A stretch of DNA of 64,000 nt from Curtobacterium sp. MCPF17_002 (GTDB lineage: Bacteria > Actinomycetota > Actinomycetes > Actinomycetales > Microbacteriaceae): assembly GCF_003234115.2 (NCBI RefSeq), contig NZ_CP126251.1, forward strand, positions 1,178,001-1,242,000. The letters run 5' to 3'. The position numbers and the translations under genes are program-made. This document shows positions 32,978 to 41,196 of this stretch, piece by piece. The stretch's first letter is position 1. Each line of letters starts with the position of its first letter. The notes under the pieces are model-generated. The model did not search any database and was not told the origin of the DNA. It worked only from the letters and a program-made list of their open reading frames with translations.

Positions 32978-35104
32978 TTGGCTCGATCAGGCACCCGGCG
33001 TGCAGCCGGCGGGACGCGGACCGCATCCCGCCGTACCAGGCCGCTCGACAACGACGGCGTGATCCCCGTCCTCGCCCGCGCCGTGCGCGAGGTCGAGGCG
33101 GCGGCGCAGCGCGGACCGCTCAAGGCGTCGAACCGCTCGAAGTTCCAAGCCGTCGCCCTGCTCATGCGCGAGGAACGCGCACGGGTCAAGGCCGACCCGG
33201 AACTCACCGACTCGCAGCGAGCGGAACAGCTCAAGCGGCTCGACGGGGTCGCGACGATCCTCGCGAAGACCGCGGCACGGGACACCAGCGTCATCCAGCT
33301 CCTCACCGAAGAGGCGTCGGTGGGCGAGGCGACCCGCACGGTCAAGCGCGACATGATGATCGCGGGCGGCATGGAACTGCAGCCCGAGGACCTCGTCATC
33401 GCGGCCGAACCATCCCCGACGGTCGAGAGCCCGGTGCGCTCGGTCCTGCCGCAGGCCGTCGTGCAGCGCCAGCTCGCGAACCCGTTCCTGCCGCCGGACT
33501 TCGCGCTCGCCGACCAGCCCGTCGCGCACCCGCGTCGCCTGGCGAACTGGGAGCTCTTCGGTCCGCTGTTCAAGTCGTTCGAGTACGGCGCGGGCGGGGG
33601 AGCGGCGACGATGGCGCTGCCGGAACCCGAGACGCTGCACTCCCGGTCCGGCACCACGCTCATGAAGCACCAGGCCGAGCTCATCGCCGCCGCGGCCGAG
33701 GGGCACCGCACGTTCCTGCTCGCCGACGAGCCGGGTCTCGGCAAGACCGCGCAGTCGCTCCTCGCCGCCGACGCCGCGAACGCGTTCCCGCTGCTCGTCG
33801 TCGTGCCGAACGTCGTCAAGACGAACTGGGCGCGTGAGGCCGAGCGCTGGGTGCCGAACCACCGCGCCACCGTCATCCACGGGGACGGCGACGACCTCGA
33901 CGGGTTCGCCGACATCATCATCGTGAACTACGAGATCCTCGACCGGCACGTCGGCTGGCTCGGGAACTTCGGGTTCAAGGGCATGGTCGTCGACGAGGCG
34001 CACTTCATCAAGAACAAGGACTCGCAGCGCTCGAAGTTCGTGCTGCAGCTCGCCGAGAAGATCCGGCAGCGCACCTCCGCGCCGCTTCTGATGGCCCTGA
34101 CCGGCACGCCGCTCATCAACTCCGTCGAGGACTTCCGCTCCATCTGGGAGTACCTCGGCTGGATCGACGACAAGAAGCCGCGCGCGAAGCTCATGAACGA
34201 GCTCGAGGAGATCGGCCTCACGCCGGCCGACCCGGGCTTCTTCGTCGAGGCGCGCAAGGCCGTCATCGACCAGGGCATCGTCCGACGCCGCAAGGTCGAC
34301 GTCGCCGCGGACATCCCGGCTCGTCGCGTCGCCGACATCCCCGTCGAGCTCGACGACGAGGTCGGTCGATCCATCCGCGACGCCGAGCGCGAGCTCACCG
34401 CGAAGCTCGTCAAGCGCTACCACCAGGCGCTCGACGCCCGCACCGGTCAGGACCCGGTCGTCGGCATCGACCACAAGCTCGTCCGGCAGGTCGCCCGCTG
34501 GGAGCTCGAGGACCAGGACGCCTCGCCGACCGGAGAGAACGTGTTCTCGATGGTCCGACGGATCGGCCGCGCCAAGGCGCAGCTCGCGGCGGACTACGCG
34601 GCGCAGCTCGCGTCGAACGTCGGCAAGGTCGTGTTCTTCGCGAAGCACCTCGACGTGATGGACCAGGCCGAAGAGGTCTTCGCACGCCGGGGACTCCGGA
34701 CCGCCACCGTCCGGGGCGACCAGACGGCGGCGCAGCGCACCGCCGAGATCGACTCCTTCGTGAACGACCCCGACGTCGCCGTCATCGTCTGCTCGCTCAC
34801 CGCGGCGGGCGTCGGCCTCAACCTGCAGGTGTCGTCGAACGTCGTGCTCGCCGAACTGTCCTGGACGGCGGCCGAGCAGACCCAGGCGATCGACCGTGTC
34901 CACCGCATCGGGCAGGAAGAGCCCGTCACCGCGTGGCGCATCATCGCGGCGCAGACGATCGACACGAAGATCGCCGAGCTCATCGACTCGAAGGCGTCCC
35001 TGGCGGCTCGGGCGCTCGACGGGTCGGACGAGGAGATCGTCGACTCGGGCGACATCCAGCTCGACGCGATGGCGGCCCTGCTGACGGAGGCGCTGGAGGG
35101 CTGA
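32978..35104 (+). CDS. Stand-alone SNF2/DEAD-like helicase-family ATPase
   Basis: A 708-residue superfamily 2 ATPase. The TTG start at 32978 is supported by AGGAGG 5-10 nt upstream. Residues 1-215 are a family-specific, mostly helical and basic N-terminus. The ATPase core follows: Walker A LADEPGLGKTAQS at about 249-256, Walker B/DEAH VVDEAHFIKNKDS at about 336-348, motif III LTGTPLIN, and helicase C with VRGDQTAAQR and the SNF2 arginine-finger motif IDRVHRIGQ near 640. SNF2 enzymes move along double-stranded DNA and remodel bound proteins. Its partner or pathway is unknown. No methylase or nuclease that would make it a defence system lies beside it. Confidence 0.88.
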   Translation: MARSGTRRAAGGTRTASRRTRPLDNDGVIPVLARAVREVEAAAQRGPLKASNRSKFQAVALLMREERARVKADPELTDSQRAEQLKRLDGVATILAKTAARDTSVIQLLTEEASVGEATRTVKRDMMIAGGMELQPEDLVIAAEPSPTVESPVRSVLPQAVVQRQLANPFLPPDFALADQPVAHPRRLANWELFGPLFKSFEYGAGGGAATMALPEPETLHSRSGTTLMKHQAELIAAAAEGHRTFLLADEPGLGKTAQSLLAADAANAFPLLVVVPNVVKTNWAREAERWVPNHRATVIHGDGDDLDGFADIIIVNYEILDRHVGWLGNFGFKGMVVDEAHFIKNKDSQRSKFVLQLAEKIRQRTSAPLLMALTGTPLINSVEDFRSIWEYLGWIDDKKPRAKLMNELEEIGLTPADPGFFVEARKAVIDQGIVRRRKVDVAADIPARRVADIPVELDDEVGRSIRDAERELTAKLVKRYHQALDARTGQDPVVGIDHKLVRQVARWELEDQDASPTGENVFSMVRRIGRAKAQLAADYAAQLASNVGKVVFFAKHLDVMDQAEEVFARRGLRTATVRGDQTAAQRTAEIDSFVNDPDVAVIVCSLTAAGVGLNLQVSSNVVLAELSWTAAEQTQAIDRVHRIGQEEPVTAWRIIAAQTIDTKIAELIDSKASLAARALDGSDEEIVDSGDIQLDAMAALLTEALEG

Positions 35105-35107
35105 CGG

Positions 35108-35187
35108 CGGGCGGCTGCGGCTGCGGCGCTGCGGCTGCCGCTGCTGCGGCTGCCGCTGCTGCCGCTGCTGGCGCTGCGGCTGCGGCG
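35108..35187. repeat. GCTGCG/GCTGCC simple-sequence tract
   Basis: About 80 bp of imperfect CTG/CGG-type trinucleotide and hexanucleotide repeats just after the SNF2 stop. It is non-coding and prone to slippage. Confidence 0.75.
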
Positions 35188-35208
35188 GTCACGGATCGCT
35201 CTCGAGTT

Positions 35209-35268
35209 GCACCCCCGCACGAGCATCGCGCCCCGTCACAACGGGGCGCGATGTTCGTGCGGGGGTGC
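35209..35268. terminator. 28-bp inverted repeat between convergent genes
   Basis: Left arm 35209-35236 pairs with right arm 35241-35268 with a single G-U type mismatch and a 4-base loop (CACA). It is a long GC-rich hairpin between the SNF2 gene and mycoredoxin, probably a bidirectional terminator, with layout and length like the repeat at 4639-4700. Confidence 0.72.
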
Positions 35269-35298
35269 GATGCCGAGCGGCGGCGTGCTCGTCCGGCG

Positions 35299-35571
35299 TC
35301 AGATGCGCGACTGGACCTCGGCGAGCGACGGGTTCGTCGCGGTGCTGCCGTCGGGGAACACCAGCGTCGGTACCGTCTGGTTGCCGCCGTTGACCTCGGC
35401 GACGAGCTCCGCCGTGCCCGGCGTCTGCTCGATGTCGACCTCCGTGTAGGGCACGCCGGCCTTCGTCATCTGGTTCTTCAGGCGCGCGCAGTACCCGCAC
35501 CAGGTGGTCGTGAACATCGTGACGGCGCCGGCCTCCGGCACGAACGCCTCACGGGTGATCGTCTCGCTCAT
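35299..35571 (-). CDS. Mycoredoxin (glutaredoxin-family, CGYC)
   Basis: A 90-residue thioredoxin-fold enzyme with active site TTWCGYCARLK (C25 and C28) and the cis-Pro/TVP loop NQTVPTLVFPDGS. In actinobacteria such Mrx1-type proteins reduce S-mycothiolated proteins, using mycothiol instead of glutathione. The ATG at 35571 has TAGCCT (complement at 35578-35583) ending exactly 6 nt upstream, so it is a leaderless candidate. It is divergent from the PadR operon and their promoters overlap. Confidence 0.88.
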   Translation of the reverse strand: MSETITREAFVPEAGAVTMFTTTWCGYCARLKNQMTKAGVPYTEVDIEQTPGTAELVAEVNGGNQTVPTLVFPDGSTATNPSLAEVQSRI

Positions 35572-35577
35572 GAGGTC

Positions 35578-35631
35578 AGGCTAACCCGTCCTCCTGGGGG
35601 ACTTGTGCGGCTTAATCGATATAGGTAGTTT
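35578..35631. promoter_or_regulatory. Overlapping divergent promoters of mycoredoxin and padR-like genes
   Basis: Rightward: TTGTGC (35603-35608), 17-bp spacer, TAGTTT (35626-35631), 6 nt to the ATG at 35638. Leftward: TAGCCT (complement of 35578-35583), 6 nt to the ATG at 35571. The AT-rich segment CTTAATCGATATAGG between them contains the palindrome ATCGAT and is a plausible PadR operator. Confidence 0.6.
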
Positions 35632-35637
35632 GAGGGC

Positions 35638-35982
35638 ATGGAACCGATCCAGCGCGTGACCGCACCCACGCTCGACGTGCTCGACGCCGTGCTGTCGAGC
35701 GACGGGCCCGTCTGGGGCCTGCTCGTCATCAAGGCGACCGGGCGACAGGCCGGCACCGTCTACCCGATCCTCGAGCGTCTCGAACGACAGGGGTGGGTCC
35801 GGTCCTCGTGGGACGACGACGCGGACCGGCCCGGCCCCCGTCGGCGACTCTACGAGTTCACGGCCGACGGCGTCGAAGCGGCCCGCGGGCTCCTCGACGC
35901 ACGGCAGACCGCCGAGGCTGCCGCCCTGGCGACCCGACCGGTTCGTCCCGGTCGCTCGAGCGGCCGGACGGTCACCTCGTGA
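35638..35982 (+). CDS. PadR-family transcriptional regulator
   Basis: A 114-residue winged-helix repressor-like protein: TAPTLDVLDAVLSS, then the PadR-typical TGRQAGTVYPILERLERQGWV and the wing RRRLYEFTADGVEAA. It lacks the long C-terminal helical domain of classical PadR, so it belongs to the short class. It probably autoregulates its own operon through the AT-rich divergent promoter. The stop overlaps the next start (GTGA), tying it to the membrane-protein gene, a pairing that is common for short PadR regulators. Confidence 0.9.
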   Translation: MEPIQRVTAPTLDVLDAVLSSDGPVWGLLVIKATGRQAGTVYPILERLERQGWVRSSWDDDADRPGPRRRLYEFTADGVEAARGLLDARQTAEAAALATRPVRPGRSSGRTVTS

Positions 35983-36818
35983 GCGCGCTCGACCGGATCC
36001 TCGTCGGCGCGGCCGTCGCCGTCTCGCCGGCGGCCCACCGAGACGTCCGCCGCGAGCAGTGGGCCGCCGACGTCCGGGACGCCCACGAGCTCGACCTCTC
36101 GCCGACCGCGCTCGCGTTCGGCGCACTGACCACGGCGCTGTTCCACCGACGCGCCGGACACCGATCCACCTGGGGGGAAACCATGACCGCAGCACCGTTG
36201 CACGTCCGATCCGCGCCGCACACGATCCGGACCGTCCCGGTCCTCGTGGGGCTCGCGCTCCTGTCCTTGGCCGCCGGCGCCGTCGGGCTCAGCCTGCTCC
36301 AGCGGTACAACGGCTTGCCGGGCGCCGTGGTGCTGTTCGACCTCGTCGGAGTCGCGCTCTCCGTCTTCCCCGGAGTCGTGATCGCGGTCTCGGCCCTGCT
36401 CGTGACCGGAGCGAGCAAGCGACGGAGGGTCTTCGGCGCGCTTGCCGTCCTCGCGATCGCCGCGGTGTGGTGGGAGACCATCACCGGCAAGTTCTCGCTG
36501 CCCGTCGAGTACTCCTTGCAGGTCGGTGTGTTCGCTGCCGCGGTGCTCGCCGTCTGGTTGGCCGTCCGTCCCGGTGCCGGCTGGGGCTGGGTGCTCGTCG
36601 CGGCCCCCGTCGTGGTCGCGGTGCTCCTCGCGCCGCTCGCCAGAGCACTCGACGGGGCGGGCCTCAGCGCGTCCGGTGGCACGGCGGTCTCGTGGGGACT
36701 CCAGCTCGTCCCCTTCGTGGTGGCGGCGGTGGCCGGGGTCATCGCGACGAAGTTCTCCACAGATGCGCCCGCCGTGGTCGAGCAGCACCCGCAAGCCCTG
36801 GTAGACAAGAGCGCGTGA
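35979..36818 (+). CDS. Membrane protein encoded with PadR regulator
   Basis: A 279-residue protein. Its N-terminal soluble part (residues 1-70, HRDVRREQWAADVRDAHELDL) resembles the segment seen in PadR-linked membrane proteins. About five or six hydrophobic helices follow between residues 85 and 265. Function is unknown. GTG at 35979 overlaps the padR-like stop, and its own stop overlaps the CYTH-CHAD start (GTGA), so all three are translated as a coupled unit. An internal ATG at 36183 after GGGGG could give a shorter form. Confidence 0.78.
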   Translation: MSALDRILVGAAVAVSPAAHRDVRREQWAADVRDAHELDLSPTALAFGALTTALFHRRAGHRSTWGETMTAAPLHVRSAPHTIRTVPVLVGLALLSLAAGAVGLSLLQRYNGLPGAVVLFDLVGVALSVFPGVVIAVSALLVTGASKRRRVFGALAVLAIAAVWWETITGKFSLPVEYSLQVGVFAAAVLAVWLAVRPGAGWGWVLVAAPVVVAVLLAPLARALDGAGLSASGGTAVSWGLQLVPFVVAAVAGVIATKFSTDAPAVVEQHPQALVDKSA

Positions 36819-38347
36819 GTGACACGCACCTCGAGATCGAGCGCACCTACGACCTGCCCGAGGGCGGTGACCTCCCGGACCTGATCGGTGTCGGCGGCAT
36901 CCTCCGCACCGACCACCAGGAACCATTCGAGCTCGACGCCACCTACTGGGACACCGAGCGGTACGACCTCGTGGCGTCGCGGGTCACCGTCCGCCGGCGC
37001 ACCGGCGGCCCGGACGCCGGCTGGCACATCAAGCGTTCGGAGTCGGACACGATCCGTCACGAGCAGCACTTCCCGCTCACCGAGGACGCCGACGCCGTTC
37101 CGGACGGCGTGCTCGCCGCGCTCTTCACCGAGCGCCGTGGCCGGGGACTCCGTCCGGTGGTCCGCATCACGACTACCAGGACCGTCACCCGGCTCCTCGA
37201 CGAGGACGGCGACCAGATCGCCGAGCTCGCCGACGACCAGGTCACTGCGCAGCGTCTGGACGACGACGCGCCGGAGACCCCGCGCACCTGGCGTGAGGTC
37301 GAGGTCGAGACCGTCGACGGTGTCGACGCGCAGGTGGCGCACGAGCTCTTCGCAGCACTCGACGGCCGTTTCGCAGCGGTCGGGGCCGGCCCCGCCGCCG
37401 TGTCCTCGAAGCTCGCGCGTGGACTCGACGGCGCACCGGCGCTCCGTCTCCGATCCACCGAGAAGCCCGACAAGGGGACCGCGGCACGCGCACTGACCAA
37501 GCGACTGCGCAAGCTGCGGTCGACGCTCCTCGAGCAGGACTCCCTGCTCCGCTCCGGGGGTCAGGCGGACCTCAGGGAGACGGCTGAGACCGCCTTCGGC
37601 ATCGCCGCGGTCATCGGGTCCTACCGGCCCGCCTTCCCCGCGACCGACGAGGTCGACCGCGCAGCCGAGGCGGCCGAGGGCCTGGCGGCGGTGACGGCGC
37701 GCGCGGCACTGGCCGAGTACCTCGTCGACCGGTTGCCGCGCGCGTCGACGCCGGCCCAGGACGCCCTGGTCGACGCGATGACGCGGGAACGCATCCTCGC
37801 CGCGACCCGTGAGCGCCGGTCGGTGGCCGTGCGCGACGTCGTCGCCTTCCTGCACGGCGAACCGTTCCTCGAGCTCCTCGACGTGCTCGACGACGCCGTG
37901 GAGCGCCCCGAACCGACGGCATGGGCACTGCGCTCCCCGAAGAAGGTCGCGCAGGACGTGTCGGCGGTCGAGAAGCCGCGTGTGCGCGAACTCGTGCGCG
38001 ACGCCGTGGGCGAGGACGACGAGACCTCCGCGGTGCTCGAGCGGGAGACCGCTGCGCGCGAGGCGACCGAGCTCGCGTGGCGTGCCGCGACCCGCGCGCG
38101 CATGGCGATGGACGTCCTGCGCGACGACGCGTTCCCCCACGCCCTGTGGAGGCGCATCGGCGACGCAGCCGATGTCCTCACCGAGCGGGTGCGGTCCCTG
38201 CACGCGCTCGACGTGCTCCGTGTGCACTCCGGGATCGCCGAACGCGGGGGCGAGGGCACCTTCGGGTACGGCGTGCTCGCGGGTGACCGTGTCCGGCTCG
38301 CCGAGGAGTCCTACGACGAGGCGGTCCAGGCACTCAACCGGGTGTGA
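36815..38347 (+). CDS. CYTH-CHAD domain protein
   Basis: A 510-residue soluble protein. The N-terminal CYTH triphosphate-tunnel domain (1-200) has the hallmark ExExK-like start LEIERTYDL, charged strand pairs such as VTVRRRTGG and WHIKRSESD, and WREVEVETVDG. The C-terminal part (about 220-505) has the helical CHAD layout (ALTKRLRKLRSTLLEQD, ...RARMAMDVLRDDAF), but the expected conserved histidines of CHAD repeats (HxxRVxxRRLR) are not present. CYTH-CHAD proteins hydrolyse or bind triphosphates and polyphosphate. The first CYTH glutamate pattern is ExExT rather than ExExK, so activity should not be assumed. Confidence 0.85.
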   Translation: MSDTHLEIERTYDLPEGGDLPDLIGVGGILRTDHQEPFELDATYWDTERYDLVASRVTVRRRTGGPDAGWHIKRSESDTIRHEQHFPLTEDADAVPDGVLAALFTERRGRGLRPVVRITTTRTVTRLLDEDGDQIAELADDQVTAQRLDDDAPETPRTWREVEVETVDGVDAQVAHELFAALDGRFAAVGAGPAAVSSKLARGLDGAPALRLRSTEKPDKGTAARALTKRLRKLRSTLLEQDSLLRSGGQADLRETAETAFGIAAVIGSYRPAFPATDEVDRAAEAAEGLAAVTARAALAEYLVDRLPRASTPAQDALVDAMTRERILAATRERRSVAVRDVVAFLHGEPFLELLDVLDDAVERPEPTAWALRSPKKVAQDVSAVEKPRVRELVRDAVGEDDETSAVLERETAAREATELAWRAATRARMAMDVLRDDAFPHALWRRIGDAADVLTERVRSLHALDVLRVHSGIAERGGEGTFGYGVLAGDRVRLAEESYDEAVQALNRV

Positions 38348-38359
38348 CCGGGGCCGGGG

Positions 38360-38507
38360 CGAACCCGCCCCCGGCACCCGCCCCCGGCACCCGGCCTCGG
38401 CACCCGAGACCCGGCACCCGAGACGCGGCAGCCGAGACGCGGCACCCGAGTCCGGCATCCGGGCCCGGCACCCGGCGAGGGACTACAGGGACTACAGGGA
38501 CTACAGG
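38360..38507. repeat. CCCGGCACCCGAGAC-type repeats and a 9-bp x3 tandem repeat
   Basis: Between the convergent CYTH-CHAD and isochorismatase genes the sequence is built of degenerate 13-14-bp units CCGGCACCCGAGA (38360-38476), then GACTACAGG three times exactly (38481-38507). The last repeat contains the stop codon of the leftward gene, so on that strand the TAG is followed by two further in-register TAG copies. Confidence 0.75.
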
Positions 38508-39028
38508 GCCACGGTCGCCGCGGGCACCACGTCGAAGCGGCGTCCGGGGTACCGCAGCCCGCTCCAGTACATGTTGGTGTGCGCGATGATGTCGGCCGCC
38601 GCCACCACGGCCCCGCGCCACTCGGCGTCGGTCGTGGTGTGCCCGTCCTCGACCAGGGTGACGTCGAAGCCCTCGGCGGCAGCGCGCTGCGCGGTCGTGC
38701 GCACGCAGTAGTCGGTCTGTGCCCCGGCGACCACCAGCCGCGAGACCCCGAGGTCGGTGAGGACCACGTGCAGGTCGGTGTCCGCGAACGAGTCGCGGTA
38801 GGTCTTCCGGACGAGCGGCTCGGACGCGTCGCGGACGAGCGGCGCGGCGAGCTGCCAGTCGTCCGTGTCGACGGGGAAGTCCTGTTCGTCCTGCACCCAG
38901 ACGACGGGGACACCCTCAGCTCGCGCACGTCGGACGAGCCCGTCGACCCGGTCGACGACCTGCTGCCCGTCGAGACACGGCCGCACGACGCCCGCCTGGA
39001 CGTCGATGACGAGCAGCGCGGTCGTCAT
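38501..39028 (-). CDS. Isochorismatase-like cysteine hydrolase
   Basis: A 175-residue hydrolase of the isochorismatase/nicotinamidase fold. The catalytic Asp is in ALLVIDVQAGVV (D9-D11 area), the Lys in LVRKTYRDSF, and the nucleophile Cys in VAGAQTDYCVRTTAQ. The physiological substrate is not predictable. The ATG at 39028 overlaps the S9 peptidase stop by 4 bp (ATGA), making it the last gene of a coupled three-gene operon that begins with a Fic protein. The upstream extension of the frame is a shadow of the peptidase gene. Confidence 0.88.
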   Translation of the reverse strand: MTTALLVIDVQAGVVRPCLDGQQVVDRVDGLVRRARAEGVPVVWVQDEQDFPVDTDDWQLAAPLVRDASEPLVRKTYRDSFADTDLHVVLTDLGVSRLVVAGAQTDYCVRTTAQRAAAEGFDVTLVEDGHTTTDAEWRGAVVAAADIIAHTNMYWSGLRYPGRRFDVVPAATVAL

Positions 39029-41196
39029 CCCGCGGCGATCGGGTTCGCGTTCGCCGCGGCGGGCGTGACGTCGGCGAGCCCGAGCACGTCGAGCAGCCAG
39101 GCGAGTTCGAACGCCCGCTCCTTCCAGGAGTCGTACCGGCCGCTCACACCGCCGTGTCCGGCGGACATCTCGGTCTTGAGGAGCACGGGCGCTCCGACTT
39201 CGCGCAGCTTGGCCGTCCACTTGGCCGGCTCGACGTACAGCACGCGGGTGTCGTTGATGGACGTGACCGCGAGGATGCGCGGGTACTCCACGTCGTCACG
39301 GACGTTCTCGTACGGCGTGTACTCGCTCATGTAGCGGTAGACCTCGGGGTCGTGCAGCGGGTCACCCCACTCGTCCCACTCGATCACGGTGAGGGGCAGG
39401 TCGGGGTCGAGGATGCTGGTCAGCGCGTCGACGAAGGGCACCGCCGCGAGGATGCCGGCGAACCGTTCCGGAGCGAGGTTCGCGACCGCGCCCATGAGCA
39501 GGCCGCCCGCACTGCCGCCCTCGGCGACGAGGTGGTCGGCCGTGGTGCGACCGGAGTCGATGAGGTGCGACGCCACCGCGACGAAGTCGGTGAAGGTGTT
39601 CTTCTTCGTGAGGGTCTTGCCGTTCTCGTACCAGTGCCGGCCCATCTCACCGCCGCCGCGGACGTGCGCCACGGCGAACACGACGCCGCGGTCGAGCATC
39701 GAGAGACGCATCACGCTGAAGCCGGGGTCGATCGAGTGCTCGTACGAGCCGTAGCCGTACAGGTGCAGCGGCGCGGGCTGGTCGGCCTCGACGGCGTCGC
39801 GGCGCCAGACGAGCGAGATCGGCACGCGGGTACCGTCGTCCGCGGTCGCCCAGTCACGCTCCTGCACGTAGTCGGCGGGGTCGTATCCGCCGAGGACCGG
39901 CTGCCGCTTGAGGACCGTGACCTCGCCGGTCGCCAGGTCGAGGTCGCTCACCTCGGACGGCGTGACGAACGAGGTGAACCCGATCCGGAGCGTCGGCTGG
40001 TCCCATTCGGGGTTGCCGCCGAGGCCGGCGGAGAAGAGGGCTTCGTCGAACGGGACCTCGTGCGCGTCCCCGTAGCCGTCGCCCTCGATCGGGATGATCG
40101 CGATGCGGGGGAGTGCTTCGGACCGGTACTCGAGCGCCAGGTGTCCGGCGAAGGCGTCCACCGATTCGATGCGGCGTTCGGCGTCGTGCGCGACGACGAC
40201 GCGGCGGTCCTGTTCCGAGGTCGGGTGGTCCGCGGGGACGTCGACGAGCTCGAAGTTCTCGGCACCGTCGTTGTGGAGCACCAGGAACCGGTCGCTGCCG
40301 CCGACGATGGCGTGCTCGATCTCGTACTCGACGCCGTCTCGTCGTGGCCACACGACCTGGAACTCGCCGGTCGGGTCGGCGGCGTCGAGCACGAGTGCCT
40401 CGGACGTGATCTTCGACCCGAGCTCGATGACGATGTACTGCGACGACCGCGTGACGCCGACCCCGACCCAGTAGCGGTCGTCGGGCTCCTCGAACACGAG
40501 GACGTCGTCGGTGGCGCTGCTGCCGACGGTGTGCCGCCAGATGCGGTCCGGTCGCCAGGAGTCGTCGACCGTCGGGTAGAACACGTACCGCCCGGAGGGG
40601 TCGAACGTCGCCCCGGACCCGGTGTTGGGGATCTCGTCACCGAGGTCCGTGCCGGTGGACAGGTCACGCACGTGCAGGGTGTACCGCTCGTCGCCCTCGA
40701 CGTCGATGCCGTACACCAGCCGCGTGCCGTCGTCGCTGATGTCGTAGGTGCCGAGGGAGAAGAAGTCGTGGCCGTCGGCGAGGGAGTTCCCGTCGAGGAC
40801 GATCTGCTCACCGGTGAGCGTCGCGGCGCCTTCCTCGACCGCCGGCGGGGTCCAGTCGTCCGGTCCCGCGATCGGCGCGCGGCAGTGCACGCCGTACTGG
40901 CTGCCCTCGGCCGTGCGCGTGAAGTACCACCAGTCGCCCATCCGGACGGGCACGGAGAGGTCGGTCTCCTGCACACGGTTCTTCACCTCGGCGAAGATCC
41001 GGTCGCGCAGGCCACCCAGGTGCGCCGTCTCGGCGTCGGTGTGGGCGTTCTCGGCCTGGAGGTAGGCCAGGGTGTCCGGCGACTCCTTGTCGCGCAGCCA
41101 CTCGTAGTCGTCGACGAAGTCGATGCCGTGGTGGGTCCTCGTGACGGGCCGCTTGGCGGCGGTGGGAGGGGTGGCCTGGGTGTGCTCGCTGCTCAC
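39025..41196 (-). CDS. S9 family oligopeptidase (oligopeptidase B-like)
   Basis: A 723-residue serine peptidase that cleaves short peptides, probably after basic residues. The N-terminal beta-propeller (about 70-410) is followed by an alpha/beta-hydrolase domain with nucleophile motif AEGGSAGGLLMGAV, the acidic-residue segment VTSINDTRVLYVEPAKW, and the catalytic histidine in EMSAGHGGVSGRYD. The S9A linker LHLYGYGSYEHSIDPGF is typical of oligopeptidase B. The GTG at 41196 overlaps the Fic stop (GTGA), and GTG 41199 is an alternative. No signal peptide, so cytoplasmic. Confidence 0.92.
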   Translation of the reverse strand: MSSEHTQATPPTAAKRPVTRTHHGIDFVDDYEWLRDKESPDTLAYLQAENAHTDAETAHLGGLRDRIFAEVKNRVQETDLSVPVRMGDWWYFTRTAEGSQYGVHCRAPIAGPDDWTPPAVEEGAATLTGEQIVLDGNSLADGHDFFSLGTYDISDDGTRLVYGIDVEGDERYTLHVRDLSTGTDLGDEIPNTGSGATFDPSGRYVFYPTVDDSWRPDRIWRHTVGSSATDDVLVFEEPDDRYWVGVGVTRSSQYIVIELGSKITSEALVLDAADPTGEFQVVWPRRDGVEYEIEHAIVGGSDRFLVLHNDGAENFELVDVPADHPTSEQDRRVVVAHDAERRIESVDAFAGHLALEYRSEALPRIAIIPIEGDGYGDAHEVPFDEALFSAGLGGNPEWDQPTLRIGFTSFVTPSEVSDLDLATGEVTVLKRQPVLGGYDPADYVQERDWATADDGTRVPISLVWRRDAVEADQPAPLHLYGYGSYEHSIDPGFSVMRLSMLDRGVVFAVAHVRGGGEMGRHWYENGKTLTKKNTFTDFVAVASHLIDSGRTTADHLVAEGGSAGGLLMGAVANLAPERFAGILAAVPFVDALTSILDPDLPLTVIEWDEWGDPLHDPEVYRYMSEYTPYENVRDDVEYPRILAVTSINDTRVLYVEPAKWTAKLREVGAPVLLKTEMSAGHGGVSGRYDSWKERAFELAWLLDVLGLADVTPAAANANPIAAG

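Noticed and set aside
32703-33062. Possible 119-codon gene upstream of the SNF2 gene
   Set aside because: It overlaps the supported SNF2 start and its ribosome binding site, has an Arg-rich random-like composition and no recognisable features.
32978-35104. Defence island or restriction-modification helicase
   Set aside because: No nuclease, methylase, DUF or toxin partner surrounds the SNF2 gene. Neighbours are housekeeping-type genes.
35972-38458. Minus-strand open frame of 828 codons opposite the CYTH-CHAD operon
   Set aside because: Antisense shadow. The forward genes have coherent overlaps, family motifs and start signals.
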